Assembly (NCBI GenBank): GCA_030549175.1
Contig: JAUKUA010000005.1
Span: 4,836,001 to 4,900,000, forward strand
From: Lasiosphaeris hirsuta
Lineage: Eukaryota > Ascomycota > Sordariomycetes > Sordariales > Lasiosphaeriaceae
Direction of reading: 5' to 3'
DNA: 64,000 nt
Below, piece after piece: positions 10,557 to 22,487 of the stretch. The notes under the pieces are model-generated. The model was not told the origin of the DNA and searched no databases. It saw only the letters and a program-made list of their open reading frames with translations. The position numbers and the translations under genes were made by a program. How positions within the stretch are numbered: the first letter of the stretch is position 1; the number at the start of each line of letters is the position of its first letter.

Positions 10557-12659
10557 CTAGCACACACGCCCCGGGGAGGAGGGACCCCTAGACTTATCAT
10601 CCCCATTGAACACGGGCCCGTACCCACTCGCCACACTCTGCCGTCGCACATCATGATCAAGAACAGGAATCTCATGCTCGGTCGGCAGCCACGGCCCGAC
10701 CCCGCGACTCTCGAGGACCGTCTTGTGCAGGTGAAACACATAATCACCGACCCAGGCCCGGCTCTTCTCAGACGCCCCCCTCCAAGCGCGGACGCGGAAG
10801 ACGAGCGGGGGCAGCAGCAGCTCGACGGCGGCAATAGCTGCGCCGCAGAGCAGGATAAACACCAGACTCGCCAGACTAAAGGAGCGATAGCCCGGCTCGC
10901 GCACCTTGATATTCTCGCACAGGGCCTGCTCCTCGGCCGTCACGGGCGCCACGATGAACTGACGCGTGCCGACGCCGGGCCGGATGTAGACGTCGGGCGG
11001 GCGGCTGTACTCGACGACGCGGCGCTGCAGCACGGCCATGCTGATGTTGTGCAGGTTCGCGACCTCCTGGACCCACTGGTCGGGCGCCACGGGCGCCGAG
11101 ATGGACGTCGGGTGCAGCAGCCGCGTGGCCAGCAAAAAGTCGCCGCGCAGAAAGTACGTGATGAAGAAGCAGTTGGCCGCCCAGGCGGATTTCCACATGA
11201 CGTCGTAGACGGCCTGCTGGGCGGCGCTGAGGGACAGGGGGGAAGGGTCTTGGGTGTAGAGGCCGGATAAGTCGGTGCACGCGTCGTTGGCGCAGAATTG
11301 GTACTGCTCGACGCAGTTGAGGCCGGTCATCACCGAGTCCGGGTACCACGCCCCGTCGTTCTTGTGCAGGCTCTCGTAGCCCCGCGAGTCGTTTTGGGAG
11401 CTGGCGCGGAACCAGGGGTCGGTGACGGCTTCGGTGTACTGCGCGAGGTTGCCGAGGAGGAGGAGGAGCTGGTCGGCCTTGGGGGCCTTGAGCTCGGGTT
11501 TGAGGGGGGAGGTTGCTACGAAGCTCTGGTTGCCGTCGAATTCGGGAACCGTTCTGGAGTCTCGTCAGCACATTTCTTACGCGGCGGCCTTGTTCATCAG
11601 GACTCACGATAACTCGTAGCCACTGGATGCCGTCCAGAACATCAGGTCCCTGGGAGCAGATAGGCGGTCGAAGGGAGAGTTGCTGTCGAATAAGCTGTAG
11701 TACTTCCATGTGCTATTCTTGAGCATGTCCGAGTCGTCCGGATCCGGTGGGAAGCCGTAGGGTTCCCAACCGTCTTGGTACTTGTCCGTGTCGAACGGGG
11801 CACATGTGGCAAGCTTCCTGAGCGACACCCTCTCTCCCGGCGGACTGTTGATGCCGAGGTGTGTCGACGAGTCGATGAGGCCCGAGTCGATGTGCACAGC
11901 GGGTCCCGAGCATGCTCTCTCGGCAAGGGGGCATGCAGAGTTGGTGTCGACCGTGGAGAGGATCTGCGACTGGACGTAGGTGCTGCAGAGCGACGAGTAC
12001 CCGGTGGACTGGCCCTCGTAGCAAGCAGACGTGTATTCGACGCTCTTCTTCATGGTCCACAGCCCCGCAACCCAGAGGCTGTCCAGCTGCTTGTTCTTCT
12101 CGCTATCGGCGTAGATCCGGTCGTCGGCGAGCTCGCCGTCGGCAAGCCAGCCACACGTACCGCCCCGCACGAGAACCTCATCGTTGGTGTCCAAAAGTCG
12201 GGACGCCAACAGGCCGGCGGCAGCGAAACCCGCCACATTGACGGCCGCCGGGAGGGCGAGCAGGAGGCATCGGCCCAAAACCCCCCCATTCGCCTTGCCG
12301 CTCCAGCGCCAGGCGAGCTTCGCCAAAGTCCATAGCGTGTGCGAGGCGCTCTCGCTGTTCCGCAGGAGGACCTGCTGCTGGTAGTAGAGACCGTCGCGGG
12401 CCTCGGTGGTCGATCGGTGCTGGTGCAGGATGAAGGCAAAGATGTTCCAGAGCCGGCCGCCCACCCATCGCACGAAGAGGGTGATGAAGGAGATGAGGAT
12501 GGCGCCTTGAGCCAGCGATATCGTGATCATGTATGCCGACCACGGTCCTTTTTCTGCCGGCCCGAGTTAGAACCGACGCGCTGAGATGGCGCAGGCTAGA
12601 ACAAGAGACTTACCCCAGTTCCTCCACAATCCGACGTAAACATCATCGCTCCCCAACAT
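10557..12659 (-). CDS. Three-TM integral membrane protein with large cysteine-containing ectodomain
   Basis: Minus strand, exons 12659-12614, 12553-11608 and 11553-10557; introns start with GTAAGT and GTGAGT. The product has 662 residues. Hydrophobic segments lie at about 25-45, 106-131 and 551-580. Between the second and third lies a roughly 420-residue region with many cysteines and NSTW-type glycosylation sites, probably outside the cell. A short soluble tail follows the last segment. This layout belongs to a fungus-specific family of uncharacterised membrane proteins; I know no function. The 46-nt first exon encodes MLGSDDVYVGLWRNW and joins cleanly to WSAYMITISL, supporting the start. 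Very GC-rich codons create long mirror frames on the plus strand. Confidence 0.82.
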
Positions 12660-13812
12660 GGTATTTATTTCTTCTTCGCAGTCTTGCTGGATATTGATGA
12701 TAGCGCAAGTTGCACCGCTCGCCTTTGAGCAAAGGAGGGATTACCATTCTGCTGGGAGAGATAAGGCGCTACGTTGGCGCAGTAGCCGCAGCGGCCAGCC
12801 AGCCACATGGCCGCAACTGCAGAAGCCCCTCCTGGGGTTCTTTTTGGATCATTGGGTATGAGGACTCTGGCGTAGCTTGTGCTAGTAGGGTGGACAGCCG
12901 CTAGTAACGACGTTAGCGCCTCATGCAGCCCATCGGACATGCGAGCGGCCTTCAGCCCTGGGTCTTTGAGCGTGCCCATGCCTGTTCACAGAATACCGCC
13001 ATATGTGAAATTCAAAGACTCGGAATGCTTCAAAGAAACCTCCCAGCCCTAAACCCCCCCATCTTGGCGGGCTGTGAATTCGGTCGGCTGAGTTGCAGCG
13101 TGATACAATTCAACCCCGGGCCTTGTTTGTTGGTCAGCGTGGGACTTTGATTTGAAGATGCTGTGACCATGAGAAAGGATGGCTCGTTGTGCACAAGGAG
13201 AGGCCTCTTAAATCAAACATACCTAAAACTTTTCAAATGCCCTTTGAAAGATTGAATATGCCTCCCGAAATGCCAGAAATGCCAGAAATGCCAGACATGC
13301 TCTTTCTGGTGCCGCAAAAAGGCCTTGTCGGGGCTTCAATATCCCCCTAGGCGGGATGTTCCGTGACAAATAGTTGCATAGGAGCAGACACGAATTCCAT
13401 TGATTGAATGTCCTGATGCAAAAAAACACTACAGCGCGAGTCGTAGGTGTGGAGGGTGTGTTGGTTTGGCGGTATAGCCAGTACCGGGCGAGCCTGCATT
13501 GAACTACGATATTGAATCTTTGGATCAAATCCGGTGTGCTAACAACAGATTAAGTTTGAACTGCCGAGAGGAGCACACGGCATCGACTTGGCCGGCCTGA
13601 AGTTGGGGGACCGGGTATATCGATGCCGGCATAGGCACGGGTGCGGTTTGACTGGCAGCAATATATACATCCCTTATTACCAGGCGATATGATGCAGATT
13701 CATACTCGGTACTCTAATGGTAGTTGGTCTGAATAGGGTACTTAAAGAGATGCGTGCCCACAATCCCGTCTCTGTATTCCCCCGCTACCAATCTTGGCAA
13801 ACGACAGTCAAA
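12660..13812. other. Intergenic; no gene seen
   Basis: Holds a short run of about four imperfect 9-bp GAAATGCCA-type units at 13266-13298 and a TATATACATC element near 13662 that could serve the gene starting at 13813. Confidence 0.5.
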
Positions 13813-14303
13813 ATGCTTCTCAAGGTCATCGTTTCCGCCGCCTTCTTGGCGCTCGGGTATGATACCACTCCCCAATGATTTAAAGACCAATGAATCGCTG
13901 ACAGGCCCGCAGCGTCAACGCCGCCGCCATCGCGGCCCCCGGCAAGAGCTTCAAGTTCCAGGTCAACGACCCGACCAAGGGCAAGGTGTTCCTGGGCGAG
14001 GCCGGCGTGGCCACCACCGACGAGGCCAAGGCTCTCGTGTGCGAGCTGAGCGCCGACGTGCTCAAGTGCGGCGGCAAGGGCTTCGCCGACTTCCGGGCGG
14101 GCGACATGCTCAAGCTCTCGCCCTCGGCCAGCGGCAGCTCCAAGGGCTGGACCATCGACGAGACCGACAACATCCTGTGGAAGGCCCAGGCCAACATCAA
14201 GTTCAGCATCGGCATCGGGTCGGCGAATGATGTGTATGCTGAGACGTGCCCCCACCACTGGACGCAGCATGGCACGGCCAAGGCCATCTATGTGACTGTT
14301 TAA
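13813..14303 (+). CDS. Small secreted protein, 144 residues
   Basis: Join 13813-13856 and 13913-14303, with a 56-bp intron (GTATGA donor). The start gives MLLKVIVSAAFLALGVNA, a clear signal peptide, then AAPGKSFKFQVNDPTKGKVF. The acceptor at 13911-13912 was chosen because the alternative CAG nine bases upstream breaks the frame. The mature part has three cysteines (CEL, KCGG, ETCP), a central helix-like DEAKALVCELSADVLKCGG and a C-terminal HWTQHGTAKA. I do not recognise a family. Size and leader fit a secreted effector-like or cell-surface protein, but no function can be inferred. Confidence 0.72.
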
Positions 14304-15025
14304 ATCCAGGGACTGAAGAGTGGATGCAGGAGGTCTTTTGGCTAGCAATATATAATCACCAGCTGCACTCGTTTGATTCCAAGTGCCGTGCGAGTGACCT
14401 TACTTAACTCTTCTTTAATTCATTGGTATCTGCTAGTGGTGCGCCACTTGGAAACTGCCAAGCTCCCCCTCCGTCTCCCAAACCAACTTGGGAGGAACAC
14501 AATCCAAGACCCTTAGTAGGTCCGCCAAGGCGAAGCCATAACAGACTGTGAAAAAATCCAACTCGGGGTTGAACGAGAAATATTTCGAACAGGTGGGCTG
14601 GTGTCGTCAATGTTGAATGGGGCCTACTCTCGTGCTGACCATCTACATCTCACCCCCAAATTGATGCACGCGCGGGGGGGGGGGGCGGGGGGGGGCCAAA
14701 AGGTGGAAATATGAGCTCTGATGCCGAACGCGTCGCTCAACTCCAAAATAATCAAACATGAAAGCCCCGCAACAGGCCAAATGGCCGACCAGCTCGCAAC
14801 TTCCCCGCCCTGGTATGTTGGAGAGTGGCAGCGGCAAGATGAGGACTCGGGCAGCACCGAGCAGCAATCGCGGTCAATCAGCCCGGCCAAGTCGACCACG
14901 GCACTGGGCAACCTCGAGAAACCAGTCCGGTTTCCGCCCATGGCCGAGAACGCGATGCCCCTCTCTCCCGCACCATGTTCGGAAGCTGAAGGCTGAGTGC
15001 GCTGCATCACTCAGTAATATCAGGT
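14304..15025. other. Intergenic; no gene seen
   Basis: Contains a G-rich tract near 14676-14696 (two G runs broken by one C). Small overlapping frames have no recognisable content. Confidence 0.45.
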
Positions 15026-16640
15026 TCACCTCATCACAGAGCTTCTGTCTTTGTCTTCTTCCCTGGGATCAACCATCGCTCCACTTTCCACAAGCACCAG
15101 CTCATCAACTCTAGCCATGGCATATTCGACCCGCTTCCAAGTCGTCAAGCTGCCGGCACTTGTATCAAGTTCCCAGATTCGTGCTCGCCGGTGAAATCGC
15201 ACTCGGTGGTACGAGCAATATCCCCCAAACCCACAGCCACCTCCGTAGCACAGCCAAAGGCCAGGCTGAGGGGGGTTTTTTTTTGGCCGCTCTGCTGTGT
15301 TTGTTGTGGCAGCAGAGCGCAAAAGTCGTTCACGTGGTTGTACCCGCAGCCTAGTGCTGATATGCCTCCTCTGACCAAAGCGTCGTAGAAATGGGAATTG
15401 AAGCTGGGACATTCCGGCGGTTCCCTCTGGTGGCCGCCGCGTATGCTAAGATGGCTGTCGCCGAACTCGGGAAGAGGAATGTGTAGGAAAGCCAGAGACA
15501 GATGAAGGCGATTGTGGTTGTCGTCCTTCTCACGCGCGCTGCGTTGCGCTTGGGAAGTGTCGGTGAACCAGTCAATTTGGCTTTGCTTGATAGGGTCATA
15601 GTCGGGATTGCGTATCTTGCTCGGTATTTGACCGTGCGAATCCAGGAAATACAACGTTGACAACGGGAGCTGTGAGGGCGTGGGAGCCAGGACCTGAAGG
15701 TAAAAGTTGCCTATGCCGTCGACATGCTCTGGATCTGGCTCGCAGAGGCTAAAAGGCAGATTTCAAAGTATGGACATTTGTGCCGTGCCTATAATCCTAG
15801 GTAGTCAGCAAGAGTGAGCAGCTATCGCTCCCAAGACCCAGCTTCTTTTACAATGAGCAGTTATCGGCTCGGCCACCTCATGAAAGAAGCTACTCACGTG
15901 ATAATGCGTGGATGCCCTCACTATCATGATTGCCAAAGATGGCAGCGAATGGGATTGAACGCTCGATGATGGGAGCAACGACCTTGAAGAGGGCAGATTT
16001 GCTGTCGGGGATATGTCGTGGTGCAGCTGATCTCCAGTGAGAATCACGAGGTCTGGTTTCTCGACATCCAAGATGCTCCCAATGAGGTCGACGGTAAGTG
16101 GGTCAGCCTCGCTCTCTGGCAGATGTTTCCCATGGGCATCAATAGCATCTCTGCATAGCCCGACACCAGTGACCATGTGCGTGTCAGAGATCTAGACAAT
16201 CTTGAATTTCCCATCTTCCCTGACTCTTAAAGCCGGCCGAGCATCTGGTCTTGGCTTGGCCCTGCCGTGGAGCACGCCAAGTCTGGCAACCGGTACCTTG
16301 GGCTGGTGGTCGAGTTGGAGCGATGGTGGCACGAGAGCCCATTGCGGTCGTGGGTCAACGGCATCTACGCCAAAGAGAACGCCCACGTCTGTCACAGCCT
16401 GACCAACCATGCTAGAGAACTTGCTTCTTAGCACCTAGATCCTACCAGGTCGGCTCTCCCCATGAATGGCCCGAGCTAGGGCTGGGAGGCGGATCGCCGA
16501 CTCTGATATCCACAACCAGCAGGTCCTCAGCTGCAAGCTCTTCCTCGTTCGCTAGCGCTGCATATAGCCACGCACTCTGCTGAGATGCACATAGATAGAG
16601 CTCCTTCTCTATGCGGTGCCATATTCGGGGGTCCAGCTCG
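15026..16640 (-). pseudogene. Dcr2-like calcineurin-type phosphoesterase pseudogene
   Basis: Almost the whole family can be followed on the minus strand: WHRIEKELYL and AEDLLVVDIRVGDPPPSP (about 16600-16490), VREDGKFKIV, then DTHMVTGVGLC, PDLVILTGDQLHHD (metal-binding GDQLH), FAAIFGNHDSEG (GNHD), LSLAFLHIPLPE, ALGCGYNHVNDF and finally YGGGCGFGGYCSY. Disruptions are TAG at 16437-16435, TAG at 16194-16192 (between KIV and ISD, where the family has Q), a frameshift near 16010 after QLHHDI, and one at the G6T9 homopolymer at 15270-15284. A frame change near the GPSWG/ESRPG point (about 16455) is also needed. In yeast Dcr2 is a phosphatase acting in cell-cycle and unfolded-protein signalling; this copy is dead. 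Confidence 0.8.
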
Positions 16641-18234
16641 CAGGTGGAGGGAGAAACAGTGCGAGGGAATATGCATTTATATGGTCAGATCCGTGACAGC
16701 TGGATGAGGAATAACGGCCATAGTGTCTGATACCTCTTTCCGGGAGGGATAGGACTCGAGAAGGAATCGCAAAGACGGGGTCAAGGCAAAATGTTGGAAT
16801 GAGATGGTGGGGGCTGCTCCACGCCTGCTCGCTGCCGAGGAAGACCAATCATTGTGTGCCTGCCTTGCCTGAGATGCTCGCGGGAGGAAGGAAGGTTGGA
16901 CGGAAAGTGGGGTGGTGTGGGGCTCATTGACCTTCAACGCGTATGGGGGAGGGGGGAAGGGGGGACCGGACCTGTGTGGGCAGTGGAGAGCACATATTTT
17001 TGGGGACATATTTTTGGGGATACAGTCCAGCCAGATACCAGTACCAGAGATGAAATCCATGTTCGATGACATTTTGCAATCTATTTGGCTCGATATTTTC
17101 TCCCAAGCATACTGTCGTGGAGAGTATCTCACTACTACACTAGATGGGATACTGAAGCCGGTTTTGGGCTTACTTGGCGATGCTGAACCTTATGTGTCTA
17201 GTTCTGCTGGCCTCTACGAACAAAAGTTGTCAAAGATATGGCCACCGACCGAGGAAGGCGCGGCGAGCCCCTGCACGGCAGATGGACCTTGACCACTGCC
17301 AAGAAGTCTAGGCTTTCCTAGCGTTCAGCCCTAATGACCTAGCTTTTTTTTGTCCAAATGATTTCTGTTGAATTGGAATCTGTTGCATTGGAATCTGGGC
17401 GCGTTGCGTAATGGAAAAGGTATATCGTCTGGTTGAAGCAGCGTGAATGACTCTGCGGTAAGTGGCAATGCTCTAATGCTGAATACCTTTTTTTAACTTG
17501 GAAGCCGCTGTCGCGAAGCATGCCGACATGGGCTGTGATGTTCTTGCTCCTCAGCTTGCGGTCATGAGGGCGAGCCAAGACAATGGTTACCGTGCTAACA
17601 ATCGCTAGTTGGCAATTAGACATCTTGGCCGTGCAAGCGAGATCTTGTGGTGATCTTTGTCGCTCGCCGGCAGCCACTCGGTGAGGCACCTGGAGCAAAA
17701 GGGCAAGAGACGGCTTCTGGTTGACACAGTCAAGGTCGCCGCAGCGAGTGCAGGTGAGCCAAAATAGATGCAGGCAGTGAAGACCAGTGCCTGCGCTGCA
17801 CACCATCACCAATGCGGCCGTCGACAAAGAAAAAAAAAAAACCCCACAGAAGGGTCGCGACGGGCTGCTGGTTGCGGCCCAGCGCCTTGGCTCCGCCACC
17901 ACAAGCGACGACTAGGGCCTTCAGCCGCTGGCGAATCGCGAATGGGGGGCCTGGAACGCCTCTGATGGCCCGAAACATTGCTTTGATGAGGACCGCTCAG
18001 CCAAACAGACCGCCGCGCCCCGAAAGCGGCTTGCACTGGCGTCCGCCCATGTGCTACCCTTGAGGCCAAAGGGAGAACAAAAAGATGGACCTCCCGCGGC
18101 ACCTGCAGAGAGATCTGCTTGAGGTGTTTCTCGATTTTGCGACATTTTGATCTTTGATATCCCGGCGTAACACGTCGTGCAACCCACCGAGGACAACGCA
18201 TCGAGACGGCATCGCGATCGACTCAAAGCAGCAG
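16641..18234. other. Intergenic; no gene seen
   Basis: May include the decayed 5' end of the phosphoesterase pseudogene. There is a duplicated TTTTTGGGGA motif at about 16996-17020, an A run at 17829-17840, and nothing recognisable as coding. Confidence 0.4.
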
Positions 18235-19987
18235 ATGGCGGCGTCCATATTCCCGGGGGGGGCAGCTCCGCCCGTCTCGCCGGTCTTTTCAACGGCTTTC
18301 GTCCCCCCGTTCCGGGCATTCGGTCGGCGGCAATTTGCCAACAGCACTATCACAACCACCGGAGCTACAGGCCCAGACTGTGGGGTGAGACGTCACTTAC
18401 ACGGCCCATGGGAGAAGAGGAGTGCTTTGCTAACATGACATGACGGCACAGACATTCAGCGGCTTCCAAACATGCAGCAAGAACGGCGCATACGGAGACT
18501 GCCTGGAGACCGCCGCAGCGTCGGTTTGCAACTGCAATAACGGCGTCAACTATCTCGATTGTCTCTCGGCTGCGATCGCGACATCGAGCTGCTGGGGCGC
18601 CGTGGGCATTGCTGGTACGGAATCTAACCCCTCAAAAGACGCACGATAGACACTGACATGTATTCGCTAGACTGGGATGCCTACGAGCGAACCTGGTACC
18701 AAGACGCCTGCCCGACACCGCCCTCAAGCGTCATGTTCAAACTTCCTCAACCGTGAGCAGACCGATCCCCTGATAAAATCTCTCGGCCCTGACTAACACC
18801 AGTCAGATCAACCGTGCAAATAGACCTGACGTAGGCCCCCCCCCCCCTCTCCCCCTGATCTCATGATCTCCTCAACTCCTCAACTCCTTACCATCTAACT
18901 CCCCCCCCCCACACAGCACCGTCAAGACGGTAACCCCACCCGGCCCGGTCCCGAACCCAACCGAAAAGCTCGCGCAGCCGACCTTCAGCGGGACGGGCCA
19001 GCTCCTGCAGCAAGGCAGCTGCGCGACCACCTCTTACACGCTAATTAGCGCAGGCGACCAAGTGTACTATGCAGCCTTCGTGGGCTGCATGGCCGACCGC
19101 CCCGAATGCTGCCCGTGGACAGTCGCAGTCGAAGGCGCCGCAGCCGGCGCCACCGCCACGGACGGGGCGGGCACGCGGATCGCAGGCGGGCCGGGCGTGT
19201 TCCCGGTCCCCGCCAACGGAGTGCAGGCGGTGCTCGCGCGGTGCCCGGACGACTACTACTCGGTGTCGGACAAGTGCTGCCCCAACGGCTTCTACAAGTA
19301 CACGACCGAGCTGGCGAACCAGACGCCGTGCTTCAGCTCCTTCAAATCCAAGGTGACGCCGCCGGCGCTGACGGCCGGGCTCGCGGCCAACCCGACCGAC
19401 ACGTCGATCCCGACGTCGGCCGTGATCAATGTGGCTTGGGCCATGAGCTACGACGTGGCGTCCGAGGGCGGGCCGACGCTGTCCAAGGGCGCGGCCATTG
19501 GCGTGGGCGTGGGCGCGGGCATCTTCGCGATAGCTCTGGGTGTCGTTACTGTCCTTGTCTTTGTGCGCGTGCGGCGGAGCAAGCGCAAGGCGCTCGAGGA
19601 GGAGCAGGCCGCGCAGATCACGGCGCAGGCCCAGCAGGGTCAGGGGTCGGGAGGAGGACAGCCGGCGGTGGTGGCCGGGGGCGTAACGTATCCGGCGGAG
19701 TATAGCAATGTTCCGCCCAACAGCCCGCCGCCTCAGAGCGTTGGGTCGGCCGACATGACGTATGTGCCCACGCCGTCGACTTCCCCGGGAGGCTACGGGT
19801 ATCCGCCGCCGCAGCAGCAGCAGCAATACCCGCAACAACAGTATCAACAGCAGTACCCTCAACAGGAGTATCAGCAGCAAAATGTCGGGGGGTATCCTCA
19901 GCAGCACGAGTATCAGCATCAAGGCTACCAGCAGCAGAACCATCAGCAGCAGGGTTATCAGCAGGGCTATGAGCTGCCGGCTCAACC

Positions 19988-20044
<57 letters not shown>

Positions 20045-20093
20045 GCAAAGAGGGTATGAACAGACAGCGGCATATTATGAGAAGCAGGCATAA
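18235..20093 (+). CDS. Single-pass membrane protein with cysteine-rich ectodomain and glutamine-rich tail
   Basis: Join 18235-18384, 18452-18614, 18671-18752, 18807-18830 and 18917-20093, giving 531 residues. The extracellular part contains CSKNGAYGDCLETAAASVCNC-like paired cysteines and DKCCPNGFYKY. Residues about 331-358 (GAAIGVGVGAGIFAIALG onward) form a transmembrane helix followed by RVRRSKRK, which places the tail inside. The tail is P/Y/Q-rich with a 20-glutamine run. The fourth exon is only 24 nt, and the fourth intron holds poly-C tracts. Overall layout resembles fungal cell-surface sensors or wall-associated receptors, but no named domain is certain. The N-terminus is the weak point: the ATG at 18235 does not begin a classic signal peptide, so an upstream exon may exist. 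Confidence 0.68.
19989..20048 (+). repeat. CAG/CAA repeat coding 20 glutamines
   Basis: Twenty uninterrupted glutamine codons, mostly alternating CAG and CAA. They sit in the cytoplasmic tail of the membrane protein. The alternating codons reduce slippage compared with pure CAG. Confidence 0.97.
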
Positions 20094-20758
20094 GCAACAA
20101 GGCTAGTGACAGCAAAAGGGGTCGACTACGAAGTTGGAGGGGTAATGAATTCAGTTCGGTTTACTTTACTACCTTGCTAGATATCGCGGGCTTTGTTAGG
20201 CGTCTGGACAGGGGGGCGCATTTTGTCCGTTTTGGATCGGAGGATTGGAAGCATCATGGGAACGGTCATTTTCAGGGAGTTGGCATGCTACTACAAGGTA
20301 TCTAACGTGATGAAAAATAACTTGTGGAATTGAATGGTATTCTGGCCTTTCGAAGCGTATATTTAGGTTTTAATAAGGTCTTTCTGGCATCTCAAAAAGT
20401 ATATTTTGTATTTTCCAAGGCCTTTCCAGGATGATGCCTTTTCTCAAGCTGTAAAGACGTTATCAAGGCTTCAGCACCAGTGATGACAACAGGGATGAAG
20501 ACCCCAACTACGATTTCGCCGAAGCTGAGGTCGATGGCGAGGGCAGCGACAATGACGAGGACGGTGGCGACGATCATTCCCCTCAGTTCAGTTCCGTGAA
20601 CAAAGAGCCAATCTTGGGGGAGTACGATTCTTTGGGTGACCCGTGCCACATCTCCACATCTCCACATCTCCACATCTTGTCAACCCAAGGAAAATGGGGA
20701 TAACAAAAACAAAAAGCAGGGGGGAAAGTGAAAGTGACGGCAAAAAGTAGATTTGTAA
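20094..20758. other. Intergenic; no gene seen
   Basis: Includes a stretch at 20385-20445 built from TTTTC/AAGGCCTTT-like words similar in style to 60565-60730, and four 9-bp CATCTCCAC units at about 20647-20678. Confidence 0.45.
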
Positions 20759-20850
20759 CTCGGATGCGGGGAATCGAACCCCGGGCCCCTGAGTGCTCAA
20801 TCCCGAAGGACTTTTGAGAGTCAGAAATGTTACCGTTACACCACACCCGA
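20759..20850 (-). tRNA. tRNA-Glu (anticodon CTC) with 21-nt intron
   Basis: On the minus strand the 5' acceptor TCGGGTG pairs with CATCCGA at the 3' end (one G-T pair). The D region reads GTGTAACGGTAACA, typical of tRNA-Glu. The T arm is CGGGG-TTCGATT-CCCCG. The anticodon stem TCTGA/TCAGG brackets a loop with CTC at 20818-20816. A 21-nt intron (20814-20794) follows the base 3' of the anticodon, the standard position for nuclear tRNA introns. The mature length would be about 71 nt. The discriminator base is G. Confidence 0.9.
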
Positions 20851-21639
20851 TTTGTTGAGAGATGACTGCAACGGGCTAGCCTATACGCGGCCCCTGCTGC
20901 CGCCACTTGCAGTCATGTCTCAACCCCCCCACATCTTTCAGGATCGCAGATTTGTCCAGACTTTTCAAGTCATGGCTTTGTAACCGGCTTTGTCACTTTT
21001 GGTACCCAATGCACATAAATAGGTAGGGACCTGACTGGTCCCCGTCAGACAGAAATGCCGGCGGCAGAGAAAGTGCTCAAAATGTTCATTGGGAGATGCA
21101 TCCCGAGTCCGTTTCTGCTTTTACAAGGCGATCGAGACAATCGAGACATGTCGTGGGATTTGTGTTTTGTGGCACCCGAGGCCTCGGTCTTCACCCGATG
21201 CGCACCCAGGGTTTTATGGGCCGCGCGGGGCCAAGCCACCAATCGGTATTTGAACGCCTCTTCAGCAACCAAGCAGGGGCTTCGTTCTGGCTTTCGTCTG
21301 ACTGTTTTCCTGCCAATCTTTTTCAGGGCGCTGCTGACGTGGACCGCGTTGATGAGCCAGCACGCGCGCCAAGGAAACACCTTCAACCCCATCCAGCCCG
21401 GCGGCCAAGCAGACAAGGTCATGAAATTTTTCAATTTGGATTCCAATGTCCATTAGGATCCCGTCCCGATGCCTCGGGTATTTCCCGCCCAAGCGAATAA
21501 CTCCTCCAACTCGCTCAATGAGAGAGTAGGTTACAATAGCTCCTCAAATCCAGCCCAATTACATTCCCTTCTCTGGGGTGTCTCGGTTATGACGACAAAA
21601 AAAAAAGAAGAAAAAAAAAGAAAAGGACGAACAAGCAAG
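20851..21639. other. Intergenic; no gene seen
   Basis: Downstream flank of the P450 gene. A purine run at about 21597-21624 (A and AAG) is the only notable element. Confidence 0.45.
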
Positions 21640-22433
21640 TCAGAGCCACTTCCACGCCCCCGGCACACCTTGCCCCGTTATCATTGGCTCCTTCTTGCCC
21701 TTGCGCAGATGCCTCTTCTCGTCCTCGTGAAGCAAAGGCTTGGCCTCACGCTCGGTTTCGGATTGTGGCTCTTCAGGCTCTGAACTCGAATCGCCGCGCG
21801 ACGACAGCCCAGGCTCGGGGCTCGAGTCGCGCACGTCAATCAGGACATGGCGGTCGCTCTCAACACTGGCCACGCGGCCGCCCTCCTTGTTGACCAGGTC
21901 CTCAATGTCTTTGCCCTGGTTGACCAGCCCCAGGTCGGGGAACGCGTAGCCCTTGGCGACGGCCTTCTCGGCCTCCTCCTTGGCCTTGGCCGACTCGTAC
22001 ATGTTGCGCATCAGCTCCATCTTGGCAGCCGACCGCGGGACGGCATCAAACGGAAACTCCTCGGGCTTGGCGATGAGCAGCGGCGTGTAGTCGAGCCAGT
22101 GCACGGGCACCTCGTTGCCGGCGGCGTCGCGCTGCTTGCGGATGTCAAAGGCCCAGGCCATGCCGCCCATGGTCAGGAACAGGTCCTGCTCGACGATGGG
22201 GATGCCCTGGCAGGTGCGCCGCCCGAAGCCGAACTGCGAGAAGCCGTTGAGGTTGGGGTACTGCGTCAGCGGCGCCCGGAACGTCGGGAAGCCCGGGTCC
22301 AGCCACCGCTGCGGGTTGAACGTCTCGGCGTCCGGGTACACGGCCTCGTCCCGCGTGATGCCCCTGATTGGCTGTTGTTAGCTGGGCCCGGCCGTGAGCG
22401 ACATAATATGCATGTCTCGACATGATATGCATG

Positions 22434-22487
<54 letters not shown>

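Noticed and set aside
10653..12335. Long plus-strand frames opposite the membrane-protein gene
   Set aside because: GC-rich third positions open mirror frames. Only the minus strand gives membrane segments and clean splice junctions.
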